Notes: a model not told the origin generated them from the sequence alone. 64,000 nt of DNA from Macrostomum hystrix (GCA_950097015.1 CATNEN010000011.1:558001-622000), one strand, 5' to 3'. Counted from the first letter of the stretch, positions 32,001 through 44,570 are shown. Numbers and translations: made by a program.

Positions 32001-34660
32001 CAACGCCGTTGCAGACCGCCGCAGCCGCCTCAAAGACGGCCAAGTCTGCCTGAGCAGCAGGCACAGAGTCAGCAACAGCAGCAGCAGCCCCAGCAGCTGG
32101 ACCTGGCCTCCTCCCATCAGCCAGCCGCAATTCGGAGCTCCTTCCTCACGGGCGAAGCCGCCCCGGACGCCAGCCGATTCGATGCGGCCAAGGAGGCGGC
32201 TAGACGACAGTGGCTGGCCGACCTGGAGAGTCAGCGCGAAGCTCAGCGACGCGCCAAGCAGAACGGAGAGCCGCCTCAGGCAAAGTTCTGGTCCACGCAG
32301 AAGCAGCAGCTGCCGGCACAGCCGCAGCCGCCACTTCAGCAGCCGCCAGTATCTACGGGATTCGAGCGCGGCCGAGGCGGCATCTTCGGCGGCGGCCCGG
32401 TTGACGAGGAGCGACGCCGGCGCGAGCTGGAATATCAGGCGGCGCTGATGGCACAGGCCGAGGAGCGCCGAGTCCAGCGGGCCCAGGAGCGAGTTAGAGC
32501 CGCGATGGAGGACGCAGAGGCTGAAAGAAGGTTTCGCGAAACACAACAGCCGCAAGCTCAGCAGCAGCACACAAAGGTAGACCGCATGCTATTAAAGCAG
32601 TCTAAAAGGTTGAGCTCATACCTTTAACAGTAGAAATAACCGCGTAATTTTTCCCCAAGGGAAAGAACACGGGGGGTATTTCAAATACTCACTTCCTACT
32701 TCACGATAGCTCCGAAAACAAACGACCGATTTTCGTGAAAGTCCACCATTTGGATCAAAATTACCGCCCTTTACGACGAACTAACATTCAAAGCCGTCCT
32801 ATGTTAGCATCGTCGAGATATTCAGCAATTCTTGTCGAAGACCCTGTTGACAAGGGCAACTAACATTGCTCTGTATAAACCTGTGTGGATATTTGGAATA
32901 CCCCGAGATCTTACTACTGTTAAGCTATCACAAGCTCGTACAAGTCTGTAAAAGACGTATAGGAGGTTTTATAGATCTAACGGGTGACACTCCTACCAGT
33001 TTAATAACCTGCGCTTGCACCAGTAATCAGGTGTTCTGTCCCTTAGACTGGGATGGCTCTTGCATCCACCCAATTTTCTACACCAACCCATTTTCAAGCT
33101 TGGCGTCTTACTTAAGGACACAAACCTCTTTGGTCAGAAGTCAGAAGATCTATGAGCGTAATGAATCGTTTCACTTCGCAGGCTGTGCAGCCGGCCCCAT
33201 ATGCGACCAGCGCCGCATCTCCACGGCCAGCCGCTCCGGTTGATCTGGCTCAGTCGCTGCTGCTTGCAGAGGAAACTTCCAAGTTAGTTGCTTCTTTTAG
33301 TTTGGGATTCAAAGTTTCTGAAGGTAACAGCTTATGGGTTGAGTGCTTCAGTCAATGCTCCATCCAACTACATAACCCAGGCTGCACAAGGCCCTCGGCC
33401 GCATTGAGAAACTGGAAGCTGGCGGTCACGACACCAGCAACCTGAAGCGGAACCTGCTCGCCACCTACGGCAGTTCACCGACACTGATGAAAATTCTTCA
33501 ATCTGCCGGCATCGGCAGGAAGGCGCCCTCGCCGCAGCCACCGATTTTGCCTCAACAATCGCCCTCGCCGCCGTCGCCGCCGCCACAAGAAACAAGCTAT
33601 CGACATCTTCGGGGGGTGAGTGACATATTGGTCAAACGCGTTTGCCTCTTGCACCAAGGTCCCTGAGCTCGATAATGTCCCGTGGCGAGGCCACATTCAT
33701 TTGGGGCTCAGCCGCGGAGAGAAGGCTTGGGGGCTTGTCGTGCAATTTACGTCCTTGAGGGCCAACCTCCAAGGCACAGTGAGAGTGTACACTGCCTGAC
33801 GACGAGAAAGTCAGGGCAGATGTACACACCCGTATGATCGTGTGCCTGCGTACGGTATCTGTGTGCGTGTGTGCTCAGGAGTCAGCGAAATGGGCAGAAT
33901 TGCCTCCTCGCTGGCTGCGAGTCTAATGTCACCAAGTGATGTGCCGTTGGCCGCAGCCCTCCTGCAATTATTAACTTTTTAACTGTTGACCCTTCATATT
34001 ATTATATTGTAACGTCATCTTTAACATCATGAGCAGCAGCAGCCAGTGGTGCCTTCCCATCGTCACGTGATCGTTGAGCCAGACGAAATTCCCGGCTTAA
34101 ACGGAGATGATAATGACGACGTGGACCGGGAAAATCGTCGACGTCGAAGTCCGTCGCCGCCGCAGTCATCGTCGCGTCGACGACATCGTCGAGTTCTGAG
34201 CGATGAACGCCTAAGAGAGGAGCGCCAGAATCAGAGACTGAAGCAGCAGCAGCAACAACAGCAGCAGAAACCAAATATGCGAACTAGACGACTTTCTGAG
34301 TCACGTGAAGACCCTAGACAGCAGCAGCAGCAGCAGCGGCAGCCAGCAAGGCAACAGCAGCACCAGAAACAGGCAAAGCCAAGCCAGAAGCCGGTGCCAG
34401 TCAGCGAACGACCTCCGTGGGGCTCGCGGGCCGCCACTCAGCTCAAGAAGCCGCCAAAGGTGGCGCCTCAGAAGCAGCAGCAGCAGCAACAACTGCAGCG
34501 ACAGCAACAGCAGCAGCTTCCAATTCCGACTTCAGACTCAAAAAGGCCTCCTCCGTCGACTTATCACCGGGTGGAGGCAAATGAACAGCAGCCACGTCAG
34601 CCAAGGCAGCAGCAGCAGCAGCAGCAGCAGCCACACTATCGTACATATGAGCTGCATTCG
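29083..34660 (+). CDS. CCDC66: CCDC66-like coiled-coil protein, exons 1-8
   Basis: Exons: 29083-29143, 29257-29535, 30693-31063, 31278-31552, 32015-32576, 33182-33282, 33381-33615, 34037-34660 (836 codons, every phase matching). CCDC66 is a microtubule-associated protein of centrosomes, centriolar satellites and cilia. Matching landmarks in order: LTETQLKAILQSVEKL (about residue 100), KWAQELAEQQ...YDPWG, RRQWLADLESQREAQRRAKQ, then the ERRRRELEYQAALMAQAEERR coiled coil. Last comes GRIEKLEAGGHDTSNLKRNL, matching the QKGHDTSRL region of the human protein. Exon 8 is Gln/Arg-rich and ends at a GTGAGT donor in phase 0, so the gene continues; 45898-47052 is the best candidate for the rest. Introns hold a hAT-like element, a 21-bp minisatellite and a SINE. 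Confidence 0.85.
29895..30559. mobile_element. Non-autonomous hAT-like element in CCDC66 intron 2
   Basis: Ends CAGTGTTAGGCGTGTTACC and, in complement, GAATGTTGGGAGCG. Both arms contain AGTAACGATTA/GTTACT words typical of hAT termini. Flanks CCTTTATC (29887-29894) and CCTATATC (30560-30567) are an eight-base target duplication with one mismatch. No transposase lies inside. Confidence 0.65.
31640..31965. repeat. 21-bp minisatellite in CCDC66 intron 4
   Basis: About twelve units of AGGTTAGCATCTTCGACTAAC (given as a 21-base period: AGGTTAGCATCTTCG plus ACTAAC), most regular at 31730-31860. It lies in the intron between exons 4 and 5. Confidence 0.93.
32650..32765 (-). repeat. Dispersed repeat C fragment, inverted, in CCDC66 intron 5
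   Basis: The plus strand shows GGGGGTATTTCAAATACTCA, CTACTTCACGATAGCTCCG and CGATTTTCGTGAAAGTCC, the complement of words at 23100-23160 and 13180-13255. The rest of the intron to 33181 shows nothing recognised. Confidence 0.55.
33611..33975 (+). mobile_element. SINE-A copy filling CCDC66 intron 7
   Basis: Closely matches 10105-10455 along its whole length (CGCGTTTGCCTC, GGCTTGGGGGCTTGTCGTGC, GAATTGCCTCCTCGCTGGCT). It starts at the exon 7 boundary; the donor GTGAGTGACA lies inside the element head, where the other copy reads GTCAGTCACA. Confidence 0.85.
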
Positions 34661-36420
34661 GTGAGTTCACCATTAGCTGCGTGGCAGTGAATTTCAGGTT
34701 TCTGTGCGGTCATGTACTACTCAATAGGAAACTCCCATTTTAACATATTGTATAAAAAACAGTTCTATCGACCCTTCCCGTCTGTGTTTTATAGCTCTGA
34801 TCAAATACTTTTTAATGTAAAAAGCTAAATTATCCTAGGATTTTAGGATTAGGATCCTTGGATTCAGAACCTCTCGGGGAGTTTCTCGAAATGTTAGAAA
34901 TACTTTTTAGCAAATGTGAACCTAATTTTTAAAGTACATTCTTAATGTACTGGTTAATGAGACAATGCTTCGCAAAAAAACTAATTTTTTTCATTATTTT
35001 ACATTACATGATTTGCACGTATTAATGCATGCTTGATACATGTTTTTGCACGTGCGTAGTATCCCGTTTTCTAAACATTATCCCAATAAACTTTAGGTCA
35101 ACGTTAAAAATCATTGCCTAAAACCAAATATTATTGGAACTATCTTTCCTTCTTCTAATTTTTTTAGTTTTCCATTTTTTAGAAAAATTGAAAATAAGAA
35201 TAACAATCGGATTTTCACGCAAATAGTATATAATCATGTTAAGATAAAGAACGAGCCCGTAGTATGATTACTTTTTTAACTGTGTTAGTTAGGATTTATT
35301 TAATTTTTAATTTCAGAAAAATGTTATTCTTTTATTTCTCCGGATTTTCACATGCTGAGTGATAAACAACACAGAAAGCAATATACAAAGCTTACACACA
35401 TGGAAAGTACAGAATATTTATTATGCAATTGGATGCAAAGCGAAAAACATGTAAATCTACAGCTAAGTTTTATTAATTATAACGAATATAGCTATTTACT
35501 ATAAACCTAAGATTATTAAATGTCGCATCATAATAACAAAAACTTACAAGTTATTATATTAAATAGGCTCTGAATCAAAACATCTGTAGTAGTGAACAAA
35601 TTTATATCACTATAAATAGGTAGCAGAGCATAATTTAAGTTTAATTTAATGTAATTGTGACAGTGTCGTATGTTATAGAAAGGAAATATTTATAAGCATT
35701 TGCTAATCTAATTGTCTATATTCGATTGCAAGAAAAGCGATGTGTACTTATACTTCTGTAAAACTACCTAACAAGAACAAAAAAACAAAAATAGCTGGTT
35801 TGACCTTGAAAGCGATAATTTTACAATTAAGAAATTATTTTAGAATTTCTAAGGACACGGTTTACACTCCGAAAAAACGAGCTCGTTCATGCATTAAAGG
35901 TTCATATTTACTCCCCGCTTCGATGCTCTTCATATTTCTCTTAAGTCCAAGACCGAAAATCTCGTAGTTTACGAATTTTCAAGAAAAAAACAATAAAGCT
36001 TTTTGTGCGCAAGAAGGACTAGAGAAAAGAAGTATAATATTTTTTCCTCAATTTGTTTTTTATTCATATTTTTTATAAAAATAAATATAGTGAGACTGTT
36101 TAATTACTGGAAATTGATTCTTAATCTAACGCTTAATTATGATTTGTCGAAATTTAAAACAAAAACTTACGATTTTTACATTGTAAGTGTTCATGCAAAT
36201 TAACAAAAATGACATCTTTTTGATAATGAACAATATTAATTGTTTCATTAAAGTAAAATTTAAATTTGCCTGTTTGCATTGCAACCAAAGTTTACTTAAT
36301 CAGCGTGAATGTTTTTTACTGCCGCAATAATTTCTCTGATGCTTTCCAAAGTAAACACGCGGTTGCTATGGCCGCCTAGAGTGACTAATACAGCAATACT
36401 GAACAAACTGATCAAGCCAA
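34661..36420. other. AT-rich interval between CCDC66 exon 8 and SIDT 3' end
   Basis: Non-coding, very AT-rich. If the CCDC66-like gene does not extend to 45.9 kb, a short terminal exon could start after TTTTATAG at about 34796 or TTTAATTTCAG at about 35316; both give only a few codons and neither is convincing. Confidence 0.35.
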
Positions 36421-39400
36421 TCAGAATACGGGAATCTGGTGTCGCGGTGTGCCGACCAAATCGTCGTCCAGAGTGAGCAACACCATGAAGGAGAAGAAAA
36501 GGCTCATGGCTGACAGAAAGTGCCAGATGTCGTGCACATCGTAGAAGCCAACCAATAGACAGCGCTGATTCAGAGCCCTTGACTCGGCGGGGCTGTTGGC
36601 CCAATTGCTGGGCCGTTGCATGAAGAAGTACAGACCGGCAGCCCAGGACACGCACGAGGCTGCCACGAACAATGTGGGCAGCAGTCTGATTCTCTCGCCG
36701 CTTCTTACCTTCATGACAACGTAGAAGGCAATGTACATCAGCAGGTTGACTAGGAAGATGTACAACAGGAAGCTGTTGAAGTCCTGCGGTTGGCGAACGG
36801 CTCCGTAGATTGCTATGGCCCAGTTGATGAGGTTGGCGGTCACCAGAATCACCATGCGGTCTTTGTACATCGGCTTGAAACACCCGATACCCTGACTAGT
36901 GATGAGGAGGTAGAACCGTCTGACTAGTCCCACGTTCACCTTCCAGTGTCCCATGTAGTAGACTTCGCCTGCGACAGTGAAAATTCGGATTATTGAATTT
37001 AAATACAGTGGGGTAGAAAGAAGAGATTGGGGGTAGAAAGAAGAGATTTGGCGTAGAAAGAAGAGAGTGGGGTAGAAAGAAGAGAATGGGGGTAGAAAGA
37101 AGAGAGTGGGGTAGAAAGAAGAGAATGGGGGTAGAAAGAAGAGAGTGGGGGTAGAAAGAAAAGAGTGGGGGTAGAAAGAAGAGAGCAGGGAGAAAATTGT
37201 AGAATATGCTAATCTGCCAATTATTACCTACTGCTCACTATCACGCAGCTGAATTGAGGTCAGCAATATCATGAACACTTTAAACTGCTCACGAAATCTG
37301 AGGCGCCAAAGTTTTTCTTGCTCAGTTGAGCACAGAAATTAAAGTCTGTCTTCTTTCTCGGCTTTCTCTCCTCTCAGTTTAGCCAAACAATATATACCGC
37401 TCCGAGATGGAGCAAGTTTAATACTTGCGATCCCGCACTCGACTATGCTCCACTGAGCACAGTTCTGATGAGGCGCTTCGAGTGGCTGATGCTCCAAGAG
37501 CTATTCCTGCAGCTTTTTAAAGCTTCTTTCCCTTATTTCTTATGGCATCTATAAATAGACAGTATATACACAATATGCTGTATATAAACCTATTGCTTGC
37601 TTTGTCGCCTTTATCGCTTTACCGAGTACATCACCATGTCTCATCTCTCCCCTGTCTCATCCCTCCCCTGTCTCATCTCTCCCCTGTCTCATCTCTCCCC
37701 TGTCTCATCTCTCCCCTGTCTCATCTCTCCCCTGTATCATCTCTCCCGTGTCTCATCTCTCCCCTGTCTCATCTCTCCCCTGTCTCATCTCTCCCCTGTC
37801 TCATCTCTCCGCTGTCTCATCTCTCCCCTGTATCATCTCTCCCGTGTCTCATCTCTCCCCTGTCTCATCTCTCCCCTGTCTCATCTCTCCCCTGTATCAT
37901 CTCTCCCGTGTCTCATCTCTCCGCTGTCTCATCTCTCCGCTGTCTCATCTCTCCGCTGTCTCATCTCTCCGCTGTCTCATCTCTCCCCTGTATCATCTCT
38001 CCCCTGTCTCATCTCTCCCCTGTCTCATCTCTCCCCTGTATCATCTCTCCGCTGTCTCATCTCTCCGCTGTCTCATCTCTCCCCTGTATCATCTCTCCCC
38101 TGTCTCATCTCTCCCCTGTCTCATCTCTCCCCTGTATCATCTCTCCGCTGTCTCATCTCTCCGCTGTCTCATCTCTCACCTGTATCATCTCTCCCGTGTC
38201 TCATCTCTCCCCTGTCTCATCTCTCCGCTGTCTCATCTCTCCGCTGTCTCATCTCCCCCCTGTCTCATCTCTCCCGTGTCTCATCTCTCCGCTGTCTCAT
38301 CTCTCCGCTGTCTCATCTCTCCCCTGTATCATCTCTCCCCTGTCTCATCTCTCCCCTGTCTCATCTCTCCCCTGTATCATCTCTCCGCTGTCTCATCTCT
38401 CCGCTGTCTCATCTCTCCCCTGTATCATCTCTCCCCTGTCTCATCTCTCCCCTGTCTCATCTCTCCCCTGTATCATCTCTCCGCTGTCTCATCTCTCCGC
38501 TGTCTCATCTCTCACCTGTATCATCTCTCCCGTGTCTCATCTCTCCCGTGTCTCATCTCTCCCCTGTCTCATCTCTCCCCTGTCTCATCTCTCCCCTGTA
38601 TCATCTCTCCCGTGTCTCATCTCTCCGCTGTCTCATCTCTCCGCTGTCTCATCTCTCCCCTGTATCATCTCTCCCCTGTCTCATCTCTCCCCTGTCTCAT
38701 CTCTCCCCTGTATCATCTCTCCGCTGTCTCATCTCTCCGCTGTCTCATCTCTCCCCTGTATCATCTCTCCCCTGTCTCATCTCTCCCCTGTCTCATCTCT
38801 CCCCTGTATCATCTCTCCGCTGTCTCATCTCTCCGCTGTCTCATCTCTCACCTGTATCATCTCTCCCGTGTCTCATCTCTCCCCTGTCTCATCTCTCCGC
38901 TGTCTCATCTCTCCGCTGTCTCATCTCCCCCCTGTCTCATCTCTGCCTGTCTTGTCTTATCTCTCTTCTGTCTTATATTTTACTTGTCTCATCTCTCGAT
39001 CACATGTCTCATCTCTCCTACATCTTATATCTCACTTGTCTTATCTCTCCCCTGTCTTATCTCTCCCCTTGTTTCATCTCCATCTGTCTCATCTCTCCCC
39101 TTGTCTACTCTCACCTTTGTCTTATCTCTCACCTACTTAATCTCTCTACAGTCAATGCGGCATGTTGATACCGTTTTAATTCTCTCTTTAGCCATTAAGT
39201 AAAGTAAGGTTGCCAACCCCTTCTTATTAATTAACTTCAGCCTTTTATAGAAGACTGTTATATACTCGTATATTCGTGCAAGCACGATAAAGCTTTACAC
39301 AAGCATTGCTAAACCTTCTGTGAGAGCTCCCCAAAATCAGAATCGCCAACTTTGTCACCATTGTGAAAGGTAATCAGGAAGGAAGCTAGATTCAAAGTCG

Positions 39401-42400
39401 AGAACGGATACACTGAGCCTTCTATTCTCCCCTTCAATGGCATAGAGTGACTCGCAATACACCGTGTCGGTTCCTTTTTAAAATATGCAAGAAAAATCTG
39501 AGAGAGAAATTCAACATCGATAAATTCAACTTATTTTCTGTTCGCCTAAGAAAAGTAGTTTTTTAACTCATAAAATCTACTTGCCAGGGTTAGGAAGAGT
39601 AATTTTTCAGACTACAGATATTTTATTGATCTAAAAAACTAGCCAACCCTGTTTATTGGAGACATTCAACTATTAGTAAAGTCCTTGTGCTTCTTTGGCA
39701 CAAGAAATGAATTTTTTGAAGCCAGAAATTAGCTTAGAGACTAAATAACGAAGGAACGGAGAAAGAGAGTTAGAGCTCAGAGAGGCGAGTCGAAAATACC
39801 AAAAATTGAAAATTTGTTTAGCATTATGAGTGGTTCTAAAAAATCTATAGTTCTATACCAGAGCGGGAGTGAGCACCTCAGTGCACTGACTGGTAAGTAC
39901 AATGGGGAGGTGGAAGAGACAGCGAGTGACTCAAACGAGTCCCCACTGACAACAAGTGCTGATCAAATATGTTTCGTCAAAAAAAGTTGTATAAGATCCT
40001 TCGAATTCAGGGAAATTTCTATTCTATGAAAAATGGCAATCGGAAACTGTTTTAAGGATTAATCGGATCCAATCTGTCATAAACGATTTCTTAAGTACCC
40101 CCAGTCTGGTTGGGTCACGTATCTTGTGTGTGTGCGAAGTCTCTTAGAAAATGGTTCTGCTCTCCTACCTTTTTCTTTGGAATTTTTTTTATAACCTAAA
40201 TGTGCTTGCTATTTTATTTTTTCACTTTTAAATCTAAAACACGAATGACACAACAAATAATGAGTACAGTGGTCTAGACTATAATTGATGGAGCTTTTTT
40301 CAATAATTCTGCTAATCGGTTGTCTCAGAGGGACCTCATGGCTCGTTTCCAACTTGTACTTTTATATTTCTCTCTCTGGCTTCATCCAAGCACAATTTTC
40401 GCTAAATTCTACAAAATTCTCCAATTATGACCATCTCAAGTGGAACTCTGAGAAATATATATCACCAACCAAAACTTTCACTATTTCTGTGATTTTCATA
40501 TTGATATAAATTATAGCTAACTTAGTCGGGCAAAATCTCAATTAGAGACCTTTAGATTTAATAAGCTTAAACTAATGCGCTCAAGAAAACGTCAAAAGTA
40601 CTAATCTCACCTGTCAAAAAGAGGCTGGACAGGATGAAAAATATGGTAAAAGCGGCCCAGAAGAACGTAGTACCATAGACTACGCCAACCACGCTGACGA
40701 AGATAACGATGGCCATTGCCATGCAAGCCACGTGCGCCGAAGCGTTGATGTCCGGGTGCCTGGTCTGGTAGATCTTCAGCATGCACAGCACTGCCAGCAC
40801 GTACATATAAGCCGTGTCGAACTGGAAGTTTGAGTAGCTCGGACAGACATGATAGCAGCCGGACATGACGCCCTCCATGATCAGCGCAATGCCCATGGCG
40901 TAGAAGATACCAAAGTGCTGCGGAATGCCTCGAAGGCGATCCTCAGCGTCCGCCTCGCCGTTGTCAGGGGCTACCGCAGCCGCAGCCGCTGCCGCATTCC
41001 TGCGCTGCTTGTCTAGCAAGTCTCGACGCCTTGTTAAACCGAGAAACAGCAGGCCTAGAAGGACGTAGCCGACATTTGAGAAGACATTGTTGAATGCTGA
41101 GATCACACCAAGCGGGTGGGCGCAGTAGAAGTTGTAGTAGCAGATGTCCTGATTGCCGCTGATTCGCAGGATCTGCTGGTAGGTGATGACCAGCTGCACC
41201 ACAGGCAGGCCGTAGAATATGCTGACGATGATCAGGTACCAATAGTACAGGCGGTACTTATTGCGTAGCACAGCCGGCCGCTTCTGGCACAGGTCCGACA
41301 CAAACAGACTGTGCGGCTTCCCGTCGTCGTCTTCGAAGCCGTCATTATTGGTGTCGACGAATCGGTGTCGCAGACTGCTGGTTTTGCGATCGACATCCTC
41401 GCTGCCGCTGCCGACATCGTCGGTGTCGCCGTCCAAATCAGCGTCAGTTTCAGAGCGTGGATGCTGCAATGAGACTCGATCGCCAACAGCTTCAGTCGGC
41501 TTGCCATCAGCCGTGCTGCCGTAGGTGCCCGCGGCTGGGGTCTCAGCTGGCGCAGCCTTGCTCGAGGATGGCGCCTTGTCATTGAGCCGCTGTCTGCTGC
41601 CTTCCGCGGTGCCGTCGCCGCTTCGACCGCTTTCCAGGCACGGGCAGCAGGGTCCGATTTTGGCGCACGCCGCTTGATCTGCTTCGCCGGTGAACTTCCA
41701 GTGCACGAGCAGAATGATGAGCGCCACGAGGTAAAATGCGACGAAGAAGGCGATGGCGCCGAACACCGGTAGAAAATACTGGCCGCTCTCCAGCGACTGC
41801 TTCACGATGAAAGTGAACGACTTGCTGGTGAGTGACGCCTCTCCGGTGGTGCCTCGAACCTCCGTTGCATTGGCCAGAGCGTCTTCAACTGCCCTGGCGT
41901 CCATGTTGCTAGTGGCTGGTACTCCTGGCGCTTTGGGCTGCAGATCCTTCAGCCGGGTGAAGCTGCAGTGCTGCTGGGATGGCTTCATCACGAAGACGAT
42001 GTAGAAGTTTTCGTCCTCGAAATCTTGCCGACCAACCGTGATCTCCGCCTTGGTAGACATTGTCTGGTAGACTCCGGTAAACTCGACGTTGCGCACCAGA
42101 TCGTAGACTGGGCAGCCAACAGACTGGGCGCTGACAATCATGCAGGCTGTGTCATTCGACTCAACGACGATTGACAGGTGTCGCACCCCAGGTGGAAACG
42201 CCACCCGGTAGTACTTGGGACGCGAGGGCGTCAGGGACTCGCGGTAATGCTGGCCAACACGAAGCAGGAAAGTCTGCACCAGAGTCACATTCAGCAGGAA
42301 CGGTACCGAGCGAGCGCTGGCGCTTGACACGTCAATGTAGATGGTCTGGTTCTTGTCCACGGCGCCCTTTGATGCTCGCTCCACCGGGCAGAGGGTCCTG

Positions 42401-42723
42401 GCAACTTCGCTGTAGTAGTACTCGTTTTCGAGAATTTCGGGCACTTGGAAGGACAGAATCGAGCGCTGCTGCCTGATGACAAACAGAACTGGATAATCGC
42501 GTCTAGCGGTGGAGCTCACGACATGCACACGAACAGCCTGAGTAACGTTGGCCTTCTCAACGAAGCTAAACACGTACAAATAGTTGATTGAGCTGCTCAC
42601 ATCGCCGCGGTAAACTTCGCCAAATCGGCCGCTGACCTGCTTCACCGCGGACAGCATTTGACAGTTAACTGTCAATGCCAATGCCGCCAAAAATGTCACC
42701 GTGAGACACATGCCGGGCAACAT
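36421..42723 (-). CDS. SIDT: SID-1 transmembrane family protein (SIDT)
   Basis: Two exons, 42723-40611 and 36968-36421, join in phase 1 to give 886 residues. SID-1/SIDT proteins are multipass membrane proteins linked to dsRNA and cholesterol transport and, in nematodes, systemic RNAi. Visible parts: a signal peptide (MLPGMCLTVTFLAALALTVNC), a long extracellular beta-rich region with N-glycosylation motifs, a first membrane helix (AIAFFVAFYLVALIILLVHW), an acidic cytosolic loop, then ten or so helices. The transmembrane domain holds FGIFYAMGIALIMEGVMSGCYHVCPSY split over the conserved Ser, His and Asp, and near residue 855 HDIWHF with the paired histidines. These are the putative metal-binding residues of the CREST-like fold. 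The closing LLTLDDDL...IPVF matches vertebrate SIDT1/2 C-termini. The 3.6-kb intron carries two minisatellites. Confidence 0.96.
36998..37195. repeat. 20-bp purine minisatellite in the SIDT intron
   Basis: About nine units of GGGGGTAGAAAGAAGAGAGT, almost pure purine on the plus strand, beginning 30 bases from the SIDT exon 2 acceptor. As transcribed with SIDT it is a pyrimidine-rich tract next to the acceptor. Confidence 0.95.
37636..38950. repeat. 16-bp minisatellite with 336-bp higher-order period
   Basis: About 80 units of CTCATCTCTCCCCTGT. Variants (CCCCTG, CCGCTG, CCCGTG; TGTCTCAT or TGTATCAT) occur in a fixed order. The rare CACCTG variant recurs at 38177, 38513 and 38849, exactly 336 bases (21 units) apart. 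The unit has no stop in any plus frame, so all three frames stay open for about 500 codons; this is not coding. Degenerate related units continue to about 39150. It lies in the SIDT intron. Confidence 0.97.
39200..40610. other. Remaining SIDT intron
   Basis: AT-rich intron sequence between the minisatellite and SIDT exon 1. No nested exon, RNA gene or element is recognised. Confidence 0.45.
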
Positions 42724-44570
42724 TGTTTTGTTGTTTTTATCTGCTTCACGAGTCGGTCCAGGTAGCTAAGAGATTCATTCTATTATAGAATTTTCTGGCA
42801 TTCAACTTATGCGTTGTTGTTTTCCGCTTTTCCGCCCCGCTGTTGCTTGTCGCTTGTGTTCTTATTTGCCGGTCAGACCACCTGAATTCGAGCACGATTG
42901 AGCACAATAAACCTTGAGTTTCCAGCGCTATATTGTTGTGGGCCCGGAAAATTCTTTCTCTATCTCGACTGTACTGAGCTGCACGCACGCCAAGTGTAAT
43001 TAATTATGGAAATTATGTTGGGCCACGGGACTCGGAGTGGTCTAAAAGTTATTTTTATATGTCAGCTACGGCTCAGTGGCTTGTTATATCATTTATTAAC
43101 TACCCCTTACCGCTGGTTGGCCGGAACACTCCTCTCACCGTCACCGCCCTATCCTTACAATCAATTCTGCCTTGCCTCTCTGTCTGTCCCTTACATTGGC
43201 CTTAAGAACCAACCCCTCCTACACAATGCACCAAGTAGCGTTGAGAATATAGTGCTGGATTGAGGCAAACGACTCAATTGGAGGGTTGGGTTAGGGTTGG
43301 TGTGCGCATGACCCGTGCTGATGTGAAGAGAGAGAGAGAATGCAGAAACGGGCAGCTATCTAGAGTGCCATTTTCGTCTGGTTGTTCAATAATTCTATAT
43401 TTTTAATCCCTCTATATGGCTTTAGAGATGGAAGTGGCTGACTCCATCTCATCAGGCCATCAACTCGTCCTATCCATGCCTCTATCCACTTCCATACCCT
43501 ATACTCATCCTAGAGCTCATTCCAGACTTACGCCTATTATAATGCGATTCTTATATTAAGCCTTTTAACGTTGGTTAGTTAAATCCTCAGTTTACTGAAA
43601 TAGGCGCCTTCAAGATACAGACATCCTATCTGATTGGTGGCTTTAGTAATCGTACTAATCCTATAGTTAACTGTTAGGTCTAATCGATTATCAACTAAGT
43701 AATTAAGGAAAACACGAGTAGACTTGTTTACTCAAAACTGTCCTACATCCAGCATTTTACCTGGAATTGATGAGACGATTGCAAGCCACGTGACAGATCC
43801 AATTTTATGAATGAATAATGTGGTTACACTAGGGTGCCAAAGCACGGTAGCTGTAGGGTTTTTAGATACGCCGTCTTTTTTAGTTAGTTTTTTTACAATT
43901 TTTAGGATACATTCTCTAGAGACTATTTTATAATATGCAATTAGTCTCAAAAGGTTCCGTTCAACATCAATATCAATAGATGCAGGCAAGGAAAAAGTGC
44001 ACAAATTCCATTTTTACTAGTTCTTACTCTCTCGAGATCTCTTCTTAAGCCTTTCGCGAAAAATACTATCTGAACGTGTTGGAAATTCCTAGCCTAGTTA
44101 GCCAGTCCGAACTTCCTCCACACCGCATGCCACACTGACAAATAAGAAGTCATCTTCTGCAATTCTCTGTGGATTTCAACTCTAAAAGTGCATTCCTGGT
44201 TGGCCTTATAGTCCGAGGATTAGCTATCAACTACACCTACAACAGTTCGGTTAACTATCCTAGGCCCCCATTTATTATATGCACATGGCTGTTAATTTTG
44301 AAAATCCGAAAGTAATGCCTCCATTGCTACAACAGTTGTTTTAGGCAACAATTTCGAAATTTAGCAATACTCGTAGACAACATTTTCGAAACTATAAAAT
44401 CGACAAATATACGAGCACTTGAGCACTGCGCAGCCCTGAAGGGCGAGGAACGTGCCAATTGAACGTTTATTTCGTGTCCCGGCCGATTGCATAAATCGTT
44501 TTACTGTCTGTGGCATTATCCTATTCACAAAGCGTTGAAGAGAAAAAACAGAAATAAAGACGCAATAATA
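42724..44570. other. SIDT upstream region
   Basis: Non-coding DNA upstream of the SIDT start codon, expected to hold its promoter. A short GA microsatellite lies at about 43328. No exon is supported. Confidence 0.4.

Noticed and set aside
31989-32570. 193-codon antisense frame over CCDC66 exon 5
   Set aside because: Leu/Arg-rich shadow of the Gln/Arg-rich coding strand.
34231-34507. Cys/Leu-rich antisense frames over CCDC66 exon 8
   Set aside because: Complement of the Gln-rich CAG runs.
37542-39202. Three overlapping plus-strand frames of about 480-530 codons (Ser/Leu/Pro/His repeats)
   Set aside because: All three frames are open only because the 16-bp unit has no stop; the region is an intron minisatellite of SIDT.
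39814-40029. Small frame in the SIDT intron
   Set aside because: No family resemblance, splice context or repeat support; likely chance.
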